From Spirochaetota bacterium (GTDB lineage: Bacteria > Spirochaetota > Spirochaetia > Treponematales > UBA12059): DNA of 64,000 bases. The stretch's first letter is position 1, and each line of letters opens with the position of its first letter. This document shows positions 58,330-64,000 of this stretch, one piece after another. The notes beneath the pieces were generated by a model, which ran no database searches, was not told the DNA's origin, and worked only from the letters and a program-made list of their open reading frames with translations. The translations under genes were made by a program, and so were the position numbers. Location: contig JAKLDN010000010.1 of NCBI GenBank assembly GCA_022703505.1, forward strand, positions 112,514 to 176,513, in the 5' to 3' direction.

Positions 58330-60285
58330 TCAGAATTCCTCGAAGTCCCCGTCCTCCCCGTCCGCCGCGGGGGCCTTCTTGGGCAGGGCTAGGGCCGTCG
58401 AGCGTCCGGGCGCCGCGGCGGCCGGTGCCGGGGCCCGGACGCGCCCTATGGCCGGCCCGGAACCCTCGGCCGAGAGCCGGAAGAAGGAGACCCGATCCGC
58501 AAGGAGGGTGGCCTGGGCGTTGAGCTCCTCCGCGGTGCTCGCCAGCTCCTCCGAGGCGGCCGCGTTCTGCTCCACCACCGTGTCCATCTGGCTGACGCCC
58601 TTGGAGATCTGCTCCGCCCCGCCCGCCTGCTCCGAGGACGCCGCGGCGATCTCCTGGATGAGGTCCGCGGCCTTGCGGATGTCGGGCACCAGTTCGGCAA
58701 GCAATTTCCCCGCCTCCTCCGCCACGGCCATGCTGGACCGGGACAGGTCGTTGATCTGGGCCGCCGCCTTCTGGCTGTTCTCCGCCAGCTTGCGCACCTC
58801 CGTGGCCACCACCGCGAAGCCCTTCCCGGCCTCCCCGGCGCGGGCCGCCTCGATGGCTGCGTTCAGGGCCAGGAGGTTGGTCTGGCGGGCGATCTCCTCG
58901 ATCACGGACACCCGGGAGGCGATTTCGCCCATGCTGGCCACGGTCTCCTGCACGGCCTTGCCCGAGGAGTCCGCGCTCTGGGCCACCCGGCGGGCCAGGG
59001 CGTCCGCCTGGGCGGTGTTGTCCGCGTTCTGCTTGACCGTGGCCGCCAGCTGTTCCACCGAGGCGGAGAGTTCCTCGATGCTGGCCGCCTGCTCCGTGGT
59101 CCCCTGGGACAGGGTCTGGGCGGTCTGGGAGAGCTGGGAGGAGCCCCCGGCCACCTCGTCCGAGGCGGCCCTCATCCCCGCCGCCACCTCCACGAGCTTG
59201 TCCTTGAGCTCCGTCATGGACCGCCCCAGGTCCCCGAGCTCGTCCGTCCGGGCGGCCAGGCGGCGCGCGGTATCCGCGTCCGCGCCGGCCAGGGCCAGGT
59301 CTCCGGCGGCCAGGCGGACCATGATCCCCGCCGTCCCCCGGATCGGCCGGGTGATGGTCCGGGTCACCAGGACGGAGACCAGGACCGCCGCGGCTATGGA
59401 TACAAACAGCAGGATCAGGAGTACCCGCAGAATGGGGGCCGCGGCCTCGGCCACCTCCGCGGTGGGAAGGCTGACCCCCAGGACCCAGCCGGGGGTCTCG
59501 GGGATGCGGACGAAGTAGGCGGTCATGGGGACTCCCGCGGGATCGAGGTAGGCCCCGACCCCGGACTCCTCCGCCAGGAGGCGCTTGGCCAGGGCGTCCA
59601 TGCCCCGGTAGCCCGCCTTGTCCGCCTCGGTGAGGTTCAGGTTCATCACCGCCTTCGGATCCGGGTGGGCCAGAAGCAGGCCCGTCTGGGTCACGATCCA
59701 CCCGAAGCCCGTTCGCCCCACCTTGATCGAGACCGCGATGGCGGACAGGGATTCCAGCTTGAGCTGGTAGGCCACCAGCCGGACCGTACGGCCGTCGGGG
59801 CCCTTCACGGCCTTGGCCAGGTGCACCGTGGGCAGTCCCGTGGTCTGGGAGATCACCGGGTCCCCGAAGGCGAAATCCCGGCCCTGGACGAAGACGCCCT
59901 GGAAGTAGGCCCGGGTCGTGATGTTGCCGCTCCCTCCCGCGCTGGTGACGTACGAGCCGTCCCGCTCCGCGTAGAGGGCCATGTTCGCCTCCTCCGAGGC
60001 CGCGGCGGCCCCGGCCTTGGTCGCTTCCAGGGCTGAAGCCGGCTCGCCGGACCGGAGTTCCGGGCGGGCGGCGATCTGGCTCAGCTGGTAGAGGAGCCCT
60101 CGGAAAAGCTGGCCGATCTCCGCGGCGTGGGATTCCACGATCTCCAGGCTCGAGTTCCGGGTGATCTCCGTCAGGTCCGCCGAAAGCCGCAGGCCGACCA
60201 CCAGGATCACCGCCCCCAGCATCAGGGCCACCATCAGGCTGATGACCGCGGAAAACTTGACCAACAAGGAAGTTCTCTTTGCCAT
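58330..60285 (-). CDS. Methyl-accepting chemotaxis protein, dCache type
   Basis: 651 aa. TM1 (about 9-31), a double-Cache periplasmic domain of about 250 residues, TM2 (about 288-310), HAMP, and the signalling domain with the hairpin tip [20 protein letters not shown]. The last five residues DFEEF fit the aromatic-x-x-aromatic pentapeptide that docks CheR/CheB, so it could be a high-abundance receptor. It is monocistronic. Ligand unknown; dCache receptors often sense amino or organic acids. Confidence 0.95.
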   Translation of the reverse strand: MAKRTSLLVKFSAVISLMVALMLGAVILVVGLRLSADLTEITRNSSLEIVESHAAEIGQLFRGLLYQLSQIAARPELRSGEPASALEATKAGAAAASEEANMALYAERDGSYVTSAGGSGNITTRAYFQGVFVQGRDFAFGDPVISQTTGLPTVHLAKAVKGPDGRTVRLVAYQLKLESLSAIAVSIKVGRTGFGWIVTQTGLLLAHPDPKAVMNLNLTEADKAGYRGMDALAKRLLAEESGVGAYLDPAGVPMTAYFVRIPETPGWVLGVSLPTAEVAEAAAPILRVLLILLFVSIAAAVLVSVLVTRTITRPIRGTAGIMVRLAAGDLALAGADADTARRLAARTDELGDLGRSMTELKDKLVEVAAGMRAASDEVAGGSSQLSQTAQTLSQGTTEQAASIEELSASVEQLAATVKQNADNTAQADALARRVAQSADSSGKAVQETVASMGEIASRVSVIEEIARQTNLLALNAAIEAARAGEAGKGFAVVATEVRKLAENSQKAAAQINDLSRSSMAVAEEAGKLLAELVPDIRKAADLIQEIAAASSEQAGGAEQISKGVSQMDTVVEQNAAASEELASTAEELNAQATLLADRVSFFRLSAEGSGPAIGRVRAPAPAAAAPGRSTALALPKKAPAADGEDGDFEEF

Positions 60286-60321
60286 CTTCGGACCTCCCGG
60301 GTCGCGGATCTCGCTTACTTC

Positions 60322-60349
60322 AGTCTAATCCATCCGACGGAAGATGCAA
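60322..60349 (-). promoter_or_regulatory. Promoter of the chemoreceptor gene
   Basis: Minus strand TTGCAT (60344-60349), 16 bases, TAGACT (60322-60327). Confidence 0.45.
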
Positions 60350-60445
60350 TTACGGCGGGCCGCGAGCCTCGGCTAGCCAAGGCGCCCTTCCCCGGTTTAC
60401 CGTAGCCCTGCGGTCCCGGCACGCCGGGCCGCGGGAGGAAGGCCG

Positions 60446-60652
60446 ATGGACGCGGGAGATCGCTTCGAGGCTCTGGAGATCAAGGCCGCGTATCAGGAGG
60501 AATCCCTCGCCAAGCTCAACGGCGAGGTCTGGGACCTCTCCCGCCGCATGGATCGCCTTGAAGACCTGGTGACCGAGCTCCGGCGCAAGCTGGCCGAGGC
60601 CGAAGGATCCGAGCCCGGGGCCCCCGCGGACCGTCGCCCGCCGCACTATTGA
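60446..60652 (+). CDS. slyX: SlyX-family protein
   Basis: 68 aa, one coiled coil (about 5-52) with LNGEVWDLSRRMDRLEDLV and the family's C-terminal PPHY. ATG behind GGGAGGAAGG. Function of SlyX is unclear. Eleven bases separate it from the LOG gene. Confidence 0.9.
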   Translation: MDAGDRFEALEIKAAYQEESLAKLNGEVWDLSRRMDRLEDLVTELRRKLAEAEGSEPGAPADRRPPHY

Positions 60653-60663
60653 GGGAGGTCGGC

Positions 60664-61242
60664 ATGCTGAAGTCGGTCTGCGTCTTCTGCGGCGCCAGTT
60701 CGGGCTCCTCCCCGGCGTACCTCGAGGCGGCCGGAGCCTTCGGTCGGGAGATCGCGCGCCGCGGCCTGCGCCTGGTCTACGGGGGCGGGGATTCCGGGGT
60801 CATGGGCGCCGTCGCCCGCTCGGCCTTCTCCGCGGGCGCCGAGGTGGTCGGGATCATCCCCCGGAAGCTCCACGCCCTGGTGGCGGAGGCGGACCTCACG
60901 GAGCTGATCGTGGTGGAGGACATGCGGGAGCGGAAGGCCCGGATGCACGAGCTGTCCGACGCCTTTGCGGCCCTGCCCGGGGGCATCGGCACCCTGGAGG
61001 AGTTCTTCGAGGCCTGGACCTGGCGGGCCCTGGGTTACCATGCCAAGCCCGTGGGGATCCTGGAGGTGGACGGCTTCTGGGAGCCCCTGCGCATCTTCTT
61101 AGGCGGGGTCGTGGACGGGGGATTCCTTGGCCGGGAGCACCTGGCCGACCTGGTGATCCGCACGGATCCGGGGGAGCTTCTTTCCGCCCTGGAGAGTCTG
61201 CCGCCCCTGGCGGTACACAAGAAGCCGGAGCGGGGGAAGTAG
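60664..61242 (+). CDS. LOG-family protein (cytokinin riboside phosphoribohydrolase-like)
   Basis: 192 aa. GGxxGxMG-type YGGGDSGVMGAVA and the hallmark PGGIGTLEEFFEAWTW are intact. Releases a base from a nucleoside 5'-monophosphate in characterised members. ATG at 60664 chosen with GGGAGG 5 bases upstream; an in-frame GTG/TTG at 60649 overlaps slyX. Confidence 0.94.
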   Translation: MLKSVCVFCGASSGSSPAYLEAAGAFGREIARRGLRLVYGGGDSGVMGAVARSAFSAGAEVVGIIPRKLHALVAEADLTELIVVEDMRERKARMHELSDAFAALPGGIGTLEEFFEAWTWRALGYHAKPVGILEVDGFWEPLRIFLGGVVDGGFLGREHLADLVIRTDPGELLSALESLPPLAVHKKPERGK

Positions 61243-61309
61243 AGGACGTCGGCCATTATCTCCAATATATTAACTCCTTTCCCGAGAAGAGTATAATTCA
61301 ATTCCATCC

Positions 61310-61337
61310 TTGAAATACCTCCCGGTTGTGGTATTCT
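61310..61337 (+). promoter_or_regulatory. Promoter before the barrel-transglutaminase gene
   Basis: TTGAAA (61310-61315), 16 bases, TATTCT (61332-61337) in an AT-rich gap of 149 bases; start about 47 bases before the ATG. Confidence 0.45.
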
Positions 61338-61391
61338 TTACTATCATTCACAGTTCCGCAGCCTAGAATCGTTTTTCCATGGAGGCCCCCC

Positions 61392-63452
61392 ATGCGGCGG
61401 TCGCGGATCCTCGCTTCCCTCATCGCCCTGATCGCGGTCCTCCCCGCGGTATCCCAGACCGGAGACTTCAACCTCTCCGTGGCGCCGACCTTCGCGGTGC
61501 CGATCGGCCCCGTAATCGACGGGGACCTCCAGATGTACGGCATCGGCGGCGGGGCTACGTTGAGGGGGGACTTCGTCCCGGGCTTCGCCCGCTACCTCTA
61601 CGGCCGGGCTTCCCTGGACTTCGACCTTCTGCCCTTGAACGGGGCCGACGACGCGGTGACCCTCCTGGCCGGCGGCGGGAGCCTGGGACTGACTTTCAGC
61701 CCTTCCCCGCGGCTGGCTTTAAAGGTGGGCGGCGGCGGCGGGATCTATATGGCCATGTCCGGCCTGGGCACCGTGCGCAATCCCTACGTTGAAGGCGGCG
61801 CGGAGCTCTCCGTCCGCATGAGCCCCTCCATGGCAATCAGCCTAGGCGGGCGCTATATGCACCTCTTCACTCCCACGGGCCCCCTCTACCAGGGCATCGC
61901 CGCCCAGATCGGCATCTCCTACGACCTTGCGGGGGCCCGGAAGGGCACGGAGATCCGGCTGGAGCAGAAGATCAATCCCATCTTCCCGCTGTTCTATTCC
62001 TATTACGACAAGAATCCTGCCGGGGAACTCTCGATCTCGAACGGCGAATCGACCCCCTACGAGAAGGTGAAGGTCTCCTTCTACGCCAAGCAGTACATGG
62101 ACGGACCCCGGCTCTGCGCGGACCTGGGGACCCTGAAGGGCGGAGAGACCAAGACCGCTCCCGTCTTCGCCCTGTTCAACGACTCGATCTTCCGGGTGAC
62201 CGAGGGCACCAAGGCCGCAGGGGAGGTCATCGTCGAGTACTTCTACCTGGGCAAGGAGAAGAAGGTCTCCTTCCCGGTGACCGTCCAGGTCCAAAACCGG
62301 AACGCCATGACCTGGGACGACGACCGGAAGGCCGCCGCCTTCGTGACCGCCAAGGATCCCCTGATCCTGGGTTTCTCCAAGAACGTGGCCTCCACGGTCC
62401 GGTACGAGGGAGCCCCACCCGTGTCCGAGGATTTCCGGATCGCCTTCGCCCTCTTCCAGGCCCTGACCACCTACAACCTCGGCTACGCCGTGGATCCCAA
62501 GACCCCCTACACCGCCCTGTCTGAGAAGCAGGACACGGTGGACTTCCTCCAGTTCCCCAACCAGACCCTGGCCTACCGGGCCGGGGACTGCGACGACATC
62601 TCCGTGCTGTACGCGGCCCTCCTGGAGTCCGTGGGCGTGCCCGCGGCCCTGGTGACCACCCCGGGCCACATCTTCGTGGCCTTCGATCCCGGCCTGCCCC
62701 CGGACAGCGCGGGCCGGCTCTTCGCGGCCAAGGGTGAGCTGATCGTCCGGGACGGCCGGGCCTGGGTGCCCGTGGAGGTGACCCTGGTCAAGGACGGCTT
62801 CGTCAGGGCCTGGAGGACAGGGGCCCAGGAGTGGCGGGAGGCCGAGGCTGTCGGCAAGGCGGCGTTCTATCCCATCCGGGAGGCCTGGGGCACCTACGAG
62901 CCCGTGGGTTTCGTGGAGGGGGGCATCGCCGTTTCCCTGCCGTCTCCGGAACGGATCGTGGAAGGCTACCGGAAGGAGATGGCCAAGTTCTTGGAGGCCC
63001 AGGTGGGGCCCCGGATCGCGGCCATCCAGGCGGAGGACCGGGCCGCCAAGAAGACGGCGGACCAGACGGCCAACCGGATCGGCGTGGTCTACGCCCAATT
63101 CGGCCTCCTGGACAAGGCGGCCGAACAGTTCCAGATCGCCTCCCGGAGGGGCACCTACGCTCCGGCGGTTACGAACCTGGGCAACGTCCTCTACCTCCAG
63201 GGAGACATGAAAACCGCCCTCCGGCAGTACGAGAAGGCCATGGCCCTGGCTCCAGCGTCGGCTGCGGCCCTGGCCGGCGCCGCCCGGGCCCTCTACGCCC
63301 TGGACGACATCAAGCGCATGAACGAAGTGATCGCCAAGCTCAAGACCGTGAACCCCGAGCTGGCGGCCAAGATCGACCTTACAGGCGGGACCGTGACCAC
63401 GGCCCGCGCCTCGGAAGCGGTATCCCGGGAGGTGGGAGCATGGGACGAATGA
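61392..63452 (+). CDS. Outer-membrane-barrel / transglutaminase-like / TPR fusion protein
   Basis: 686 aa, start at 61392 with GGAGG 6 bases upstream. Signal peptide (1-22); residues 25-180 look like a small outer-membrane beta-barrel (alternating hydrophobic strands); 190-330 a beta-sandwich. A transglutaminase-like papain fold follows with Cys400 (GDCDD), His426 (PGHIFVAFD) and Asp432 in the right order. At the end come two TPRs (about 575-660). Probably acts on envelope protein or peptidoglycan amide bonds. The next gene's ATG lies within its last 13 bases. Confidence 0.85.
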   Translation: MRRSRILASLIALIAVLPAVSQTGDFNLSVAPTFAVPIGPVIDGDLQMYGIGGGATLRGDFVPGFARYLYGRASLDFDLLPLNGADDAVTLLAGGGSLGLTFSPSPRLALKVGGGGGIYMAMSGLGTVRNPYVEGGAELSVRMSPSMAISLGGRYMHLFTPTGPLYQGIAAQIGISYDLAGARKGTEIRLEQKINPIFPLFYSYYDKNPAGELSISNGESTPYEKVKVSFYAKQYMDGPRLCADLGTLKGGETKTAPVFALFNDSIFRVTEGTKAAGEVIVEYFYLGKEKKVSFPVTVQVQNRNAMTWDDDRKAAAFVTAKDPLILGFSKNVASTVRYEGAPPVSEDFRIAFALFQALTTYNLGYAVDPKTPYTALSEKQDTVDFLQFPNQTLAYRAGDCDDISVLYAALLESVGVPAALVTTPGHIFVAFDPGLPPDSAGRLFAAKGELIVRDGRAWVPVEVTLVKDGFVRAWRTGAQEWREAEAVGKAAFYPIREAWGTYEPVGFVEGGIAVSLPSPERIVEGYRKEMAKFLEAQVGPRIAAIQAEDRAAKKTADQTANRIGVVYAQFGLLDKAAEQFQIASRRGTYAPAVTNLGNVLYLQGDMKTALRQYEKAMALAPASAAALAGAARALYALDDIKRMNEVIAKLKTVNPELAAKIDLTGGTVTTARASEAVSREVGAWDE

Positions 63453-63964
63453 GGATCCGACATATCGCCGCCGCGGTCGTCCTGGCCGCCGCGGTCCTGG
63501 CCCTTACGACCTGCTCCAACCCCGTGGACCTGGTGGAAGCCGTCACCGTCGAGGTGATGAAGGCGAACGACAGGTACCTGGAGGTGGTTGATTTCAGCCC
63601 GGAGAACAACGACCAAAGCGCAAGCCCGACCGGAAAGATAACATTGATCGTTGATCGTGCCGTGGATATGGATTCGGTTCAAGCTGCCATACAATTTCGT
63701 AATGTGACGGCTGATTCTGATGTTACTTGGACATTCCAGTATTTCCCCTCCACAAGAAGCTTGGTTGTTCAAGCGGATTCATACCTGACGGAAAACCATA
63801 ATTACTCTGTAACTGTCTCCGGATTGAGGGGAACGGACGGGAGCAGAATGCTGCAAACTCTCAGCTTCGGATTTAACAGGCTGTTGAAATTCTCAAAACC
63901 AGCCCCTTCATGGCATACTGTCACTGGAGGGGAACAATGCGCGGAATGGAAGAGAAGCAGATAG
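63440..63964 (+). CDS. Lipoprotein with SbsA/Big-type Ig-like domain, low-GC 3' half
   Basis: 174 aa, start 63440 with GGGAGG 7 bases upstream, overlapping the preceding stop by 13 bases. Lipobox LTTC (Cys 25), then an Ig-like domain (about 50-150: VVDFSPENND, KITLIVDRAVDMDSV, HNYSVTVSG) of the SbsA type. After that, 23 residues without structure end at a TAG. From about 63620 the DNA becomes clearly AT-richer than the rest, so the 3' part may be foreign or the gene is truncated or frameshifted. Confidence 0.7.
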   Translation: MGRMRIRHIAAAVVLAAAVLALTTCSNPVDLVEAVTVEVMKANDRYLEVVDFSPENNDQSASPTGKITLIVDRAVDMDSVQAAIQFRNVTADSDVTWTFQYFPSTRSLVVQADSYLTENHNYSVTVSGLRGTDGSRMLQTLSFGFNRLLKFSKPAPSWHTVTGGEQCAEWKRSR

Positions 63965-64000
63965 ACGCTTTCTGCTACATAAGCATGGAGGACAGAATAC

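Noticed and set aside
1..64000. tRNA/rRNA genes, CRISPR arrays, transposases, riboswitches
   Set aside because: Looked for and not seen; the hairpins present lack the features of known riboswitch classes, and the 46.7-kb repeat has no transposase.

Overview
The window is 64 kb of gene-dense, high-GC bacterial chromosome with no rRNA, tRNA, CRISPR array or transposase that I could see. Outer-membrane-type beta-barrel proteins, an OmpA-type protein, Pro/Cys lipoproteins, a DUF1576 membrane protein, split transketolase, GTP-dependent PEP carboxykinase and two ribose-type sugar ABC systems suggest a diderm heterotroph. Spirochaetota is my best guess, from gene content only. Start codons are often GTG or TTG (one probable CTG), almost always behind a strong Shine-Dalgarno (SD). 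Three genes instead seem to be leaderless.

Layout. 1-7 kb: end of an FtsX-type ABC exporter, a CPBP protease, a DUF4386/TetR divergent pair sharing a 53-bp perfect palindrome, a YgjP-type metalloprotease, a Bax-inhibitor-like protein and an MFS permease behind a possible leader peptide. 7-16.3 kb: response regulator, binding protein plus histidine kinase, diguanylate cyclase coupled to PEPCK, an EF-hand membrane protein and a Na+/Ca2+ exchanger. 16.5-32.4 kb: a GntR-regulated carbohydrate island. 32.4-39.6 kb: cell-envelope proteins, a class III adenylate cyclase and DUF1576. 39.6-48.1 kb: a ROK-regulated second sugar/polyol cluster. 48.1-54.9 kb: OmpA-like protein, a five-gene sugar-phosphate operon and a NadD-like protein. 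55-60.3 kb: FloA/NfeD membrane operon and a chemoreceptor. 60.4-64 kb: SlyX, LOG-type hydrolase, a barrel-transglutaminase-TPR fusion and a lipoprotein.

The most interesting part is the 16.5-32.4 kb island. On the minus strand lie three genes resembling D-apionate lactonase (ApnL), D-apionate oxidoisomerase (ApnO) and 3-oxo-isoapionate decarboxylase (OiaC). Divergent from them is one long plus-strand operon: binding protein, an ABC ATPase fused to its permease, a second permease, acetoin-dehydrogenase-like E1 alpha and beta, an SDR, a free-standing lipoyl protein, a minimal E2 core, transaldolase and split transketolase. No sugar kinase is present. The set suggests uptake of a branched sugar (acid), conversion to L-erythrulose, and then TPP-dependent cleavage or ketol transfer rather than the described erythrulose kinase route. 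An 18-bp operator-like palindrome recurs next to both divergent promoters. All pathway statements are inference from protein resemblance and gene order.
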